A stretch of DNA of 64,000 bases, from the NCBI GenBank assembly GCA_029237695.1, contig JAQRGA010000168.1, positions 1 through 64,000 on the forward strand, in the 5' to 3' direction. A program made the position numbers and the translations under genes. Each line of letters begins with the position of its first letter. The first letter of the stretch is position 1. This DNA is from Conchocele bisecta. Its lineage: Eukaryota; Mollusca; Bivalvia; Lucinida; Thyasiridae. Below are positions 32,101-43,491 of this stretch, one piece after another. The notes beneath the pieces are model-generated. The model was not told the origin of the DNA. It did no database searches and saw only the letters and a list, made by a program, of their open reading frames with translations.

Positions 32101-32554
32101 AACTCTTCAACCTTTTTCAGATCTGAAAAAGGAATTGGTGAAACCACATTACTACCAAAATATTGCTTACTAAGTTCTTTCGCCTTTTCTGTACATCTGT
32201 CGGGTCTTTTATCTGTCATATGCATAGCTAGACACCTGAACAGACAAAGGTCGTCATTATACTTATCTAAAGAATACATACCTTTTTTATTCTTCAGCCA
32301 TTCTGGAAGTTCTCCTCCTGCCGCTTCTTTGGATTGTAGTCCCAAATCTATTCCCCTACTACCCTGTATTAGCTTTACGAAAACCTCTACCCATCTTACA
32401 AACTTCCACTTTGTATTCGGTCTGTCTATTTTATCGGACGGATTATTCGTGTTTGCTCCTTATCTGACAGCCATTTTTTAACGGTTTTCATTGATGATAG
32501 TGGTTCGCTACCACCGAGATTTTTGTGAAATATTATAGTTTTAGGTTTTTCCAT
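29130..32554 (-). pseudogene. PolB: Protein-primed family B DNA polymerase
   Basis: Start ATG near 32554; stop TAA 29130-29132; about 1,140 codons in at least nine frames. In order: OTU-like DDLCLFRCLAMH (32250), a Cys/His motif YACDNCKQKF (31930), QYHGCYWHGC (31630), ExoI YDFEAYL (31425), ExoII GFNSSKYDINLI (31130), ExoIII YYNDLDVAPFLEA (30720), motif A GYDANALYLSTL (30395), motif B KLLGNSCCGK (29880; the usual NSxYG Tyr is Cys here) and motif C MDTDSMYIG (29575). The tail has MKDGVMKTYCQQKLG. Such polymerases copy linear Polinton genomes from a terminal protein. Damage is almost all single-base frame changes with few in-frame stops. Breaks are described only. Confidence 0.92.
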
Positions 32555-32569
32555 TTTTAATTTCCTCCA

Positions 32570-33244
32570 TATGTTCTAGCTTGTAAGAATATGAATATCT
32601 CAAATAAATAAAAATTGGTTGTTAGATACGAGCGAGTTTATCGACATGCGTTCAGACTCGTTAATGTTAATGTTTTTACGAAAGGATAATGTAACTACCC
32701 GCCCTCTTCCATTTTCTACCTTTTCCAATGTTTCATCGTGAGCCCCCAATATTTCTTCACCTTTTCCACTATCGCACTAACGATAGATTTTTTCTTATTA
32801 TTATTTTGGCGTCTAATTTGGGACAAATTATTTTGTGCTTGAAGGTTTGATTACACTAGCCCTTAAACCCGCAATACTTTCTTTTTGAATTCTGTTACCT
32901 ACTTCCTCCGCTTTGGATATATCTTTAAAGGCTCCTCGTTTGTGGGCGCGGGTAAACCGCTTCATAAACGCCTCATTCTTTTTGTGGCATTTATCAGCTT
33001 TGTCAACCCCTAACTCTCACCGTTTACTATAAGTAATCCCTAGAGATTCGGCTTCTCTTCTCAAACTTTCTATTTCTGCTCTAGTCTGACGTTATCATAT
33101 TTTCTGTAAACGACCTCATTCTTTGTGGCATTTATCAACTTTGTCAACCCCCTAACTCTCAAACCGTTTACTATAAGTAATCCCTAGAGATTCGGCTTTT
33201 CTTCTCAAACTTTCTATTTCTGCTCTAGTTTCTGACGTTATCAT
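32570..33244 (-). pseudogene. Polinton right-end protein with a tandem-duplicated N-terminus
   Basis: ATG at 33244 opens MITSETRAEIESLRREAESL. The same ~145 bp is repeated in tandem (33098 down to about 32970). After the second copy the frame continues through FMKRFTRAHKRGAFKDISKA to TAA at 32828. A further open stretch (32815-32570) with GEEILGAHDETLEKV may be the next part in another frame. The protein looks helical and basic. I do not recognise it. Confidence 0.4.
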
Positions 33245-33354
33245 ATTTTCTGTAATATACTTTTGTATAACCTATGAAATTTATCTGTTCAATTGGTCTT
33301 GAAAACATTATGTTTTTTTTACGACCAATTGAATATAAACATAATACTTATATA

Positions 33355-33552
33355 ATGGAGTGTGAGACTTGTTGTAAGACGTTTACGCGTAAAGACTATC
33401 TACGAAGGCATCTAGCGAGACGTAGAAAGTTTCCTTGTGTCCCCCCGCAATTTCAATGCCCCAGATGCCCTTGTAAATTCGTTAGTGCCCAAACTCTTTG
33501 TAGACATAAGCAACTACGCTGCCCTGTGGCTACAGGTGAACGTGGTGACTAG
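33355..33552 (+). CDS. Small two-finger zinc protein, possible regulator
   Basis: ATG at 33355 gives MECETCCKTFTRKDYLRRHL and then FQCPRCPCKFVSAQTLCRHK. These are two C2H2/C2HC-like fingers. Directly after the stop, another frame (33553-33665) encodes a heptad-like coil ELVELIADLRNQLAISEE. A one-base break near 33548 may therefore have cut off a dimerisation coil. It is the outermost gene at the right end and the only one there on the plus strand. DNA binding is likely from the fingers; a role in element regulation is inference. Confidence 0.55.
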   Translation: MECETCCKTFTRKDYLRRHLARRRKFPCVPPQFQCPRCPCKFVSAQTLCRHKQLRCPVATGERGD

Positions 33553-33724
33553 AGCTGGTAGAATTAATTGCTGATCTACGGAATCAATTAGCTATATCGG
33601 AGGAGGAAAATATGGTGTTGGAATATAGACTATTGCGCGAGGACGCATTTAAATCGGAAACTTATTAGAATAAATTCATAAATTGGTGTCAAAAATAAAT
33701 CCTTTTTAAGACTATTGTTTTATC

Positions 33725-33909
33725 TGTTCAATTGGACGTGAAAACAACATGATGTATTTATGACACCAATTTTGAATATTTCGTGGTTGGTGGGAGACAA
33801 TTTCCTCGTTAACCAATTTTTGATTTTTCGGGGGGTGGTGGAGTAGTATATAGGGAGGAGAAATGATACCACCGTTAGGTGGTATCATTTTGACTCCCTA
33901 TATACTACT
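33725..33909 (-). repeat. Polinton right terminal inverted repeat
   Basis: Reverse complement of 15424-15608 with no difference seen. The outer 68 bases (33842-33909) form the same near-palindrome. GTGTT follows at 33910-33914. Confidence 0.95.
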
Positions 33910-33914
33910 GTGTT

Positions 33915-35332
33915 ATAAAAGTAATACAAACCAATTATTCTGAAACAATTTTTAACATTGTAGAAGGTTTAAAACATTATTTTTTGCATTTGCAGAAAAT
34001 GGACCCCACTTAACTTTTACATGTTGAATTTGGCTGCTACTGACTGGGTCACTTGTTTATTCCACAGGTGGAAGACTCGGACCTATGACACCAAAAAAAT
34101 GCATATTAAAAAAAATCACATTACTCCACCCACTGAGACTTGGTCTCGTACAGAACCATCTTCTATATAGAAAAGTGATAAACAATATGGCTAGTATAGA
34201 AAGGCCCTCTCTTTTCCGATTCGCACAAACACAATAAACATCGATTAAATGTATGTCTTCTGTCTCTGGCAGTCAAAAAAGGTATTTGGTGTGTGAATAT
34301 ACTTACTTCAAATCGCAGTTTCTTTTATTGCATTTATTGAGTTATTCGTAGTTTGCATACCCCATTCCAAAGCGAAATTTGCGTGTACGAAAGAATCTCA
34401 CACATAATTGGAGGCCGTCGGGCATGGATTATCGGTCATATTTGGCCGATAGCTGATCGCCAGCTCAAACTAATGTTGTGCACCATGACCATATATACAT
34501 GTACATTAGAAACTCCAACCATACAAAGTTCATCCAATTGTGGCCGTTAACCGATCTGATTCGCTATTCTGCAGAGGAAGCCTATGCGTGGAATCGTAAC
34601 TGTGGCTACGGACGGTACATGTAGATTGCAAGAGTGACTGTTCGCAACTAGTAATTATCTAGCTCAGATAATCTCAGCTATATAGATGTATTTTACTATT
34701 TCTGCGGTATTTCATTTCTGTTCTTCGCTGAGACACCTTGCTGTGTACTTTTTGATCACAATAACAGCATATTCTCAGTATTTATGTCCTCGCATTTTGC
34801 GGTCTTAAACTGGGCAGTATTTTATAAAAACATCCATGAACTAAGGAGAAAAAAGTAAACATTATTCACCTCGCTTGTCAGACCATATCGCAAATCGCAA
34901 GGACAAAATCAGTAAGAAGAGGCTGTTATTGTGACAACAAATTACACAGCAGGTGGTATTTCAGCTAAAAGGATACTGAAAATATAAAAGACAGATGAAA
35001 TAGAAAAAGACATCGTCTAGCTGAGATTATCTAAGCTAATACTTATTACCAATGTTACAAATACTGATTCTACAAAAAAAGTATAATGATCGGGCATAGA
35101 ATACAGAAGTTATTTCACGAAAATATGCGCACATATAGCATACTTGAGGTTGAAACATAACACTATAACCTTTGTATATCCCCCCCCCCCCCCCCCCGGC
35201 ATATTTCATATTTCTGTTCCTCCATCCTTAACATTTGTTTTTAAAGTTTTTGGGTACCCAATATCTCTGCAACCGTAAGTTGGATTGACTTGAAACTTTG
35301 TGTAGTTTTATCATTACTCATACAGAGCTGCC
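33915..35332. other. Non-coding stretch right of the Polinton
   Basis: No gene is recognised. At 34552-34640 is the inverted partner of the dispersed repeat at 15265-15360. A poly-C run lies at 35181-35198. From about 35230 a unit of the ~165-bp tandem family (TATCTCTGCAACCGTAAGTT) begins. Confidence 0.5.
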
Positions 35333-35920
35333 AACTGTTACGATTTTTCCGTATTTGTTCCGGAAAATACGTTAGAAATACGGAAGTACGGATAACAATT
35401 AAAAAGTACGATTTTTAAAAAAATCAGCGCGGGAATATCTGGAAATAATAATTTCGTTTCACAATTCTGCCAATAAATCCTATTTTTTTATTTACCCGTA
35501 ATCATACTCGCCGAGGCGCTTACCATTTCGATTCTTGTTGTGTAGTAATAGTAGTTTCAAGCGCTCAGCGATATTGATTTATTCATCACATAAATTCATA
35601 AATTGTCTGCTCCAAAGCGTGCAGCCAACGAATTTGGGTATTCTTTATCGGAAGAAGTTAGAACACATCTGTTCATCAATGATTACAGCGAGACATGGCC
35701 CAATTTGGTCCTGTCAAAGCACGGTGATGAATTTGCGTCTTGCAAGCAGTGTAATTTATTTTTCGGTTGGCCGAAACGAGGGCCAAGGCTCTAAACAAGT
35801 TAATTTATGCATATAAGTGAGTACTGATTTGTGTTCCGGAAAACATATGTGGTGTTCCGGAAAATAGCCCCCTTTTCTCTCCATGTTCCTCGTGTGACCG
35901 ACATGGGGTTGGCAGCTCTG
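35333..35920 (+). mobile_element. Deleted hAT-like element with BED-finger-like ORF remnant
   Basis: CAGAGCTGCCAAC at 35333 and its reverse complement ending at 35920 form the TIRs. CTCATA occurs on both sides, a 6-base match where hAT elements usually make 8. Inside, a short frame (35603-35794) reads VLSKHGDEFASCKQCNLFF, like the first half of a BED-type zinc finger found at the N-terminus of hAT transposases. The rest of the transposase is missing, so this is a deletion derivative. Confidence 0.55.
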
Positions 35921-36139
35921 CTCATATTTTCATTCAATAAGTAAGGTGGCACTACTGGTAGCCACAATAACCCTTTGGCTACCAATACTTCTAAAATGGA
36001 AATCTTGATTGCCGGTACTAAAACATTCAGAAATTATTTGAAAAGGTAATATGTCTTAACAACTACAATATTATTGTCTTTTTTGTGTCATCAGTTCATT
36101 TTTGTCGAGCCCACTTGCGGAAAACGAGACATAGTGATC

Positions 36140-36580
36140 TCAATGACGCCCGTGCGTGCGTGCGTCCGTCCGTCCGTCCGGGCACACATTAGGGTACTTA
36201 TGGGGTAGGGGGCGTGGCCTAAGACAATAGAAGACAATGGAACTTATTCCGTACCCCGTAAGCATATTGTGTCTTACGGGGTATTTCCTTTGATCTTTTA
36301 TATAGCAAGTACCCCTGAAGGTCCGAAATGTCCGTCCGTCCGTCCGTCCGTCCGAGCTTACAAATGGATACATATGTGGCTAGGAGACAAATAGGTTATG
36401 TAATATTCTATTGTTCTTTGATTTTATGTGGCTAAAAATGGGTTTATGTGGCTACAGAACAATAGGGATGAACAAAGGAAAAGGTTAGGTTAGTCACATA
36501 AGTATCCATTTGTAGGAACGTCCATCCGTCCGTTCGTCCGTCGGGCCGTCCGTCCGTCCGTCGGGCCGTCCGTCCGTCCG
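36140..36580. repeat. (GTCC)n microsatellites
   Basis: Runs of GTCC near 36165-36180, 36330-36355 and 36530-36580, in both perfect and GTCGGGCC-interrupted form. Confidence 0.85.
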
Positions 36581-37215
36581 AAATCTGCGTTAAAGTTTTT
36601 AAATACCTTATATCTCTGCAGTCCTAAGTCACATTGACTTGAAACTTCATATACTTATTAGTCATGATCCATATATACATGCTGTATCCCACTCATGCGG
36701 CCCCTGTGCCGAAGATCAAGGTGAAATGACTTATAAGTTTGCGTTACGAAATCTGCGTTAAAGTTTTTAAATACCTTATATCTCTGTAGTCCTAAGTCAC
36801 ATTTACTTGAAGCTTCAAATACTTATTAGTCATCATCCATATATTCATGATGTATCCCACTCATGCGGCCCCTGTGCCCAATGTCAAGGTGAAATGACTT
36901 TGAAGTTTGCGTTTTGAAATCTGCGTTAAAGTTTTTAAATACCTTATATCTCTGCAGTCCTAAGTCACATTGACTTGAAACTTCATATGCTTATTACTCA
37001 TCATCCATATATTCATTCTGTTTCCCACTCGTATGGCCCCTGTGCCCCTATGTCAAAGTCAAATGACAAAGTTTGCGTCAAAGTTTCTGTCAACATTTGC
37101 GTCAAAGTTTCTGTCAACATTTGTCAAAGTGTCAAAATTTGCGTTAAAATTTTCACATACCTACTATCTATGTAACCGTAAGTCAGATTTACTTGAAACT
37201 TTGTATGCTTATTGG
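36581..37215. repeat. Tandem repeat, ~165-bp units
   Basis: Units begin with AATCTGCGTTAAAGTTTTTA near 36586, 36749 and 36918, with a fourth diverged unit to 37215. Each contains CTAAGTCACATTGACTTGAA and GCGGCCCCTGTGCC. Single diverged units occur near 35230, 45470, 49960 and 50590. Confidence 0.8.
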
Positions 37216-38273
37216 GCATCAAACTTCAAATAAATACACTCTGAGACCATCAAATTCCTCCGCGGGCTCGACATGCGGGCCGCGGCCATCCTCGTTACTA
37301 CTACTACTACTAGCGCCAACCTGACTGCGAGTGGAGAAATGGGTATATGGGTTTTGCAACCAGTGTAGATCCAGACCAGCCTGTGCATCCGCACAGCCTG
37401 ATCAGGGTCTGCACTGTTCGTCAATCCATCAATGATACACCTGTGCTGTCATGCATCTAACAAGCATCGTAGATCAATCATTATCCAGCTACAGGCAGGA
37501 GCTACACTGGCCATAACTTATCCCAATTTCTCCAGCTTCAGTCTGCAAGGCACATGCTACAGTTTATCATTTGCTATGTTATACAATGACATTACAGATG
37601 TGCTATGTGTATGAGGAGAATTGGCGAGAAGTGTCTAAAGCGTCAGCATGGACATGTATGCTGTGTAACGAGAACGGCTGTAAAATGATTTTTTTTTTTG
37701 TAACCGGGTGAGTATCTGGTCAGCTGTATCGATTCATAAACTATGTTTGCACCACAATTCTTAAATACGGAGACAAATCTGAACCGATGAATGGATTTTC
37801 AAATGTTTTGCCTGGAGATGATGTGTCGATTTCAATACCCACATCTTTATGTCCAAGTTCAGGGTAACACTTAGAGGTCAAATGTCAAGAATGTGCAGGC
37901 CTTTCTGTTTCTACTATACACTTTCAAAACCGATGAAATGATTTGCCATATATGTAATAAGTATGTCGATGTGTATATATTGTTTTCGTCATTTCGTTCG
38001 TCACAGCATTTAGATGCGTCTCTTGGCTATTTCACACTTGTTTTCACTTTAAGTGTTCTTGTTCAAAATTCACTTGATTTGTAATTATTTTCAGGGTTGG
38101 CCCACTCGCACCTCTGGAGGCCTTGGGGATGCCAGCCGTTCAGCAGTGTAGCCACATTTTCTTACGGGGATTCACACCTGAGACCAAGTGATATGGTGTA
38201 CCAAAGATGCCTCACAGTGCTGAAAGTTAGTGCTGTATGTACAGTACTTCCGTGATACAGAAGTGTTCCCTAT
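37216..38273. other. Non-coding; one dispersed repeat
   Basis: Around 37370-37420, GACCAGCCTGTGCATCCGCA and the following bases recur (inverted) near 61140-61200. I know similar GACCAGCCTGCGCATCCG words as common dispersed repeats in clam genomes. No gene is seen. Confidence 0.5.
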
Positions 38274-38435
38274 TAGTCAGGAGGAATATTGAGCATATGA
38301 CCCAACAGGTGGAAATGGAGTCTAGACTTTTTCTGTTGATTTGTATGAGTTCATAAAAGCATATAACAATAATTTTGGGAGGGTGTGCAAAATTTCGTCC
38401 AGTGGCATTTTTTAAAATCCAAGATGGCCGCCGCC
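38274..38435 (+). repeat. Left TIR of the XPG-CXC transposon
   Basis: Imperfect inverted match to 44195-44347, best at the tip (TAGTCAGGAGGAA) and in three inner blocks. It ends in a CCAAGATGGCCGCC subterminal site. Confidence 0.75.
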
Positions 38436-38925
38436 ATGTCATCTAATAATAAAAATCGCCATAACTCTTCAATTACTTGTGATACAGACATACTCTTGGT
38501 CTCTATACCCATATTTGTTAGCACAAAGAATATTATAAAAGAGAAAGTATTGCAATCTGGCCATTACTTTTTGCATAAAATCCAATATGGCCACCAAAAG
38601 CACAACAAAACGTAACTAAACCTGCAAAAAATAGTTTGAACTTTGAGTTGTCTATTGACGAGTTGCACAAGTATAGCTGACGAGTTGTACTAGTAAGATT
38701 AATCATTTTGTATTTGCTAAATAAACCCATTTCCATTTTGTAATTCAATATGGCCGCCACCAACCACTGAAATACATTAACGTGCCCTACATATATACGT
38801 ATTTCAACATATATGCATAATGTCGGGCTCTATGCTCACATTTGTAAGAGTACATATTCAATATGAATGGCCAGTAATAAAACTTGATTATTGCATACTC
38901 ATTAAAAATCCAATATGGCCACCAG
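38408..38925 (+). repeat. Left subterminal sites (ATCCAATATGGCCGCC)
   Basis: Copies at 38417 (with AAG for AAT), 38579, 38743 and 38908, all in the same orientation. A weak form is at 38862. They match inverted copies at the right end. Confidence 0.75.
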
Positions 38926-39019
38926 ATGCGTATAATCGGTTAGTTATTGTTTATACTGTTCGCAAATCGATGTGTTTTGGACTCATTGAACTACTCTAAT
39001 ATCACGTCATTTAGATCAA

Positions 39020-42000
39020 TTACCTCAGCAATATTTCGGCATTCGACTCGCCCTCTTCAGTCTGATTACGTGTTGGAGGATTCTTACAGGCTTCTCCGCC
39101 CTCACAGAGACAGAATACTGTACATCCTAGCTTGGAGCAGCTGCAAGCTGCTGTACGACACACAGAGGTCTTGCAGTTGCATCGTATAAGACGTAGTATG
39201 TCGGTAGGCGCTGAAGGGACATCCGCTGACACTGTTCGAGGAAGGAGGATATCCTGGTGGTCAATCTCCCAACCATATTCTGTTGGCTCTTGAAGTGCTG
39301 CCTTCCATGTGGCTACTTGCAAATGGCATATGTGAACATTTTCAATGAATGCAGCTGTGGTGGGTGGAAGAGAACACAGTTTCACCGACGATGCACCAGT
39401 CTTTCCTGTTTTTGCGCGCCACATTTTGATTCTGCATTCTGTCATGGATGTGCATTCCTTCGTTACATTGCCATATGTAGCGCATATGAGGTTAGTGGCC
39501 TGAGTTTCAACAGCTTTCATATCGGCTTTTACATCGCCAACTTGCGAAAGTGAGTGGTATCCCTTCTTGTAAAGTTTGATGGCCGATGCTTTGCCGATGC
39601 CATGTAATGAAGCTACAGTGTCGGCACCAGTCAGCGCATGGATTGCCGGCAGATCATCTGCTAGATCACAGTGTGCTTCGGTAGTTGAGCGAATATCTAT
39701 GACCACTCTTTATTCCACTGGCGATGACATGATCATTGGGGCGGAGTTCCTACCTTGACATTCGCTATAATAGACGTGAATAAGCAACACAAATACGTCT
39801 GTGTCATCACATACTACCCGAATTGACTTACCCAAGAGCGATGATGAGATGGCATGCTGTGCTATAAGAATATCAGCCTCCTCATGAGTGGAGGAGAGGT
39901 CATGTCGGTCAATCCTGATGCCTCTTGATATCTCTATCGGTACATCACTGACACCGGCCAAAGTAAGCGTGTGCTTTTGTGTTGCATGCGTATAGTAGTC
40001 GTGGTCGAGAAGACCTTTTGCGAGCATTGCATTCAGTTGGGTCTTGTTCTCTGTATTGCTGAGAACAACTTGCCTGGCAGGGGCATGCATCTTGGTGTCA
40101 GCTTATATACACGACTTGACCCCGCCCTCTGCATCCTTGTGACTGCCTTAATGCTATTGGGGAAGTATCTATCAAAAACAAGGGTGACATTTGCTGTTTG
40201 TAGAGCTTTATATACGAATGTCTTGAAGGAGTCCACGTACACAGAGAGTTTGTCAGATGGCCACACTATAACCCAAAGAAGAGCAGACGCATCATAGATC
40301 ACAGTGTCTGGATTTGGGATGTTACGCTCTGAAACAACCACTTGAAGTTTTTGCTTTAGTATCGATTTTGACTTAGTGATTTTCATTTCACCATCCGACT
40401 TGATTTTCATTTCACCATCCGAATTGAACATCGATGGCGGATATGCGGCCAGTTCATATGTCAACACATTGTCAAAATTGATCTCCCGAGAACTTGCTAG
40501 TAGGCCGATGACACGTGCATATATGAGCTCCTGGTCATACACCCGTTCCTTCCTTACCTACTAACACATGCTTTTTCTTCACATCCATCGTGATCACAAG
40601 CTTGCTGAGAGGATCATAGAACGATCCCGGCCAACCAGCTCTGAAGTCTTTCATTGCCCGTTTTCCAAGCATGACTGCCTCGTCAGCATTGACATCGGGA
40701 TGAGCAATCTGTCCTGTGACAATGTTCATAAGTGCACCATTCTGGATGAGCCCTATCGTCCAATGGGTTGATGCTGACCTCAAGTGTGTTGCGTATGCTT
40801 ACTCGATCAGTCTGATCCGCTTTGATTCGGCCGTTCACTCTCTTCTTTATGGTGAGTATGGAGAGTCTCCTGTTCGCTGTTGGTCATTGCACGAACATTT
40901 TGTAATACCTCCCCACACAGGGCAAAGCTGAGGGCCCACTTCACCATCTGATTATAATATGTAGCCACCCCGACAACCCCAGATGGTCCATGTCCCAACC
41001 GCATGTATGTTGTCTCTATGAACATGTCTGTCCAAGTTGCATTATAGATGCCCGGGATGTGGCGCACAAATGCACCATTCTGTAGCCTTTTGATCATCTC
41101 GGGAGGGAGGCTTTTCATATGATGAATGTAGAAGTCACCATACGTGCATAGTTGTGGCAGCCAGCAGAACGGAAATATGGTAGCATGGCTTCTGCAGCGA
41201 GAAGGTGAAGAGCCCAGTCACCCTCGTGTCCTTCACGGAGAAAGTGCATCATTATGATGACTGCTTTGACCAGATTATCAGTCCACAACTTTGCAGTTCT
41301 GCTTCGACTTGCTCGCACATCTAGTTCGTCAATGAGGCGAGTGAATGATGTAACTCCCTCAGAAGTTACTATACCACGGAGAACCTCCTCCACTAGCATC
41401 CTGAGAGCGCGGAAGTTTTGTGGGTATTTCTTCCCGCTTAACATTTTATCTACACTCCCAAATGTGTTGGCCAGGATCTCTTTCATGCCACTACAGCCAT
41501 GATGACAGCTGTTGCGTGAATGAAATTCATAAGCATGTGCATGCCACCGAGTACTGGACGACTGACTCAAAGTATGAGGGTTCATGGAAAAGTATGTCTA
41601 TGGTGACTCTGTATAGTTGCTGGTCAACTGTAAATACTAGCATGTCCTCACCTGCAGCTCTTACAAGTGACAAACCTTTCCCGATTGCAGTTTTTATGGT
41701 GTCTGGGTGAGCAGGAGGGCGATCAACAAGTGGTAGGAATGCAACTGTTGTCTTTGGCTGAGGTAGTATACCTGCATCACAACATAATTTTGTATTATAT
41801 CCATTATGTTCTGGACATTTCTGTTCAACATGAACGTCCTGGAGGAAGGCAAAGTCGTTTTCCATGGCCCTTTGCGCAGTGATGACCTGTGTAGCTAAAT
41901 GGGCTAGTGGGGGTACTTGTCTCATAGATTGCTGGACAGGCATTGCAGGCTTTTTGGGTCCATTGTATGACTCCTGTTGTACATCAAACGGTTTCGAACG

Positions 42001-43491
42001 ATCTTGCATTGGTTGTCGTTTAATCGTTTTCAATTTGGGAACCACCCCATCTACACAGCCAGTGGAAGGGAGCTGAACCTGTGCCATGATCATGGCGAGA
42101 CAGTGGACGCAAAGCTGGCAGTTGGGAGATGATATCTCGGCGTCAAAATTGTCACATATACAGTGACTGAGACCGTTTCCACCAAAACTTCATCGTATGA
42201 GCAGCAAACGGAGTACTTGGACAACTCGGAATCAATAGTTTGTTTCGCCGCATGAGTACGCCAAATGCTATCTGCAGATCTGTTGGTTGGGAACATAACA
42301 CCCCCGTTATGATATTTGCGATCAGAATCATTGGGAGTGAATCATTGTCAAACTTTGAAGATATCTTTGATAGAAGTGAAGACGTTGTTTCACCAACTGA
42401 TTCCCGTGCTAACTCTTTATCAATGTTTATTACGTATTTCTCCCTCCTTTGTTTTAATGCAAGACATTCACTGGCTATTGCAGATGCGACTCGTTCAACA
42501 CAATAATCCAGATCATCATCAGCATTGTTCACCAAGTGCAATGTTTTTGCCAATGCACTTCTGAATCCCATGATATTTGCAAAGCCAGGTGATGACAAAT
42601 AACTACATTATCACCATGATATTCAGCTATTTTCTTAAACAGTGTTTTGCGTGAGATGCAAGAACCACCCTCATCGACGTAATGTTCGAACAACTCGATG
42701 GAGCTCCATGTTCTATGTGGATCTTCTAGCATACGTTTGCAGACACAATCGAATGCTGGATCATCTGAAGACTTACCCCCATTACTACCACCGTATTGAG
42801 CACTACGTGCAGCCAAGAAATTGGCTCTGCACGATTCGTGGCAGCGTGCATCTGCAGCTTGCAGATCTCCCACTGCACTGAGTACCCTTTCTTGTACAAT
42901 CTCACCAAGTTTGTCATTCCTCTTGTGGCAGATGTCGAGTATATATTGTTTATATTCTATGCCATCTGCTTTTACATTACTTCTTATTTGGAATGCACGT
43001 TTACGCCGTTCCATTGGAATTTTCGCATCATACTCTGATGTGAGAGGACATGCAGATACAGCAGGATAAAATAAGCAATGCTGTCTGAAGTCGAACTGTC
43101 GAGCTTCACTTGATCTCAGCCGTTTTGGGGCACTGTCATCAGTATCTCCATTGTCACACATCTTACGCACATGAGCTACATGTGCTTTGACATTGGTCGT
43201 AGATGTATACCGGGATACACATGACTTATGAACCTTAATGCAAGGGTTATTGGGCTCTGATGCTAGCAAAGACTCAAGCTGTACATGATAACTGTCATCC
43301 AGCTGTTTACTGCATTGAATGATAGTCTCAATGCGAATTTTAAAACTGTTTTGCAGCTTCTCCTTCTTCATTATACAACCATATAAGTCGTGGGAAAGGC
43401 AATTGTCATTTGAATTACTAGCCATTGTGAGCAGTAGCCTGAGTAGGTTTGTGTAGCGAGTATACAATCCTGCTGTCTCGTTGACTAACAC
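39020..43491 (-). pseudogene. XPG/FEN1-like nuclease with CXC Cys-rich tail (transposase candidate)
   Basis: A minus-strand coding region of ~1,490 codons, no introns apparent. The N-terminal part has Cys/His clusters (CIKVHKSCVSRYTS, CHESCRANFLAARS). The middle has CDNFDAEISS (about 42150), WTDMFIETTYMRLG, WPGSFYDPLSK and ELIYARVIGLLASSREI. The nuclease part has YDASALLW, TLVFDRYFPNSIKA, STHEEADILIAQH and VCDDTDVFVLLI, then an H3TH-like LTGADTVASLHGIGKASAI. These supply the Asp/Glu series of XPG/FEN1 nucleases. The tail CNCKTSVCRTAACSCSKLGC with CLCEGGEAC resembles a tesmin/TSO1 CXC motif. Frame changes fall near 42597, 42150, 41550, 41117, 40800, 40540 and 40080, plus an in-frame stop at 39707. 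The element is probably inactive. It could instead be an expressed relative misread by indel errors. Confidence 0.75.

Larger units (their letters stand above)
15424..33909 (+). mobile_element. Polinton/Maverick (adintovirus-like) element
   Basis: An 18.5-kb element bounded by 185-bp TIRs, identical by eye, starting AGTAGTATATAGGG. GTGTT occurs on both sides (15419-15423 and 33910-33914). If the first A is not counted, the duplication reads as the 6-bp GTGTTA usual for Polintons. It carries the diagnostic set of protein-primed family B polymerase, retrovirus-like integrase, packaging ATPase and hexon-type major capsid protein, plus several small proteins recurrent in invertebrate Polintons. 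The structural-gene core (about 21-25 kb) is clearly richer in G+C than the host flanks. Most genes have frame breaks, so this copy is probably inactive unless the breaks are sequence errors. Confidence 0.93.

Noticed and set aside
15424..33909. Retrovirus or LTR retrotransposon (because of the integrase)
   Set aside because: There is no reverse transcriptase and the termini are inverted rather than direct repeats, while polymerase, ATPase and capsid genes fit a Polinton.
39257..39553. Plus-strand Cys-rich frame
   Set aside because: It is the opposite-strand shadow of the transposase C-terminal region.
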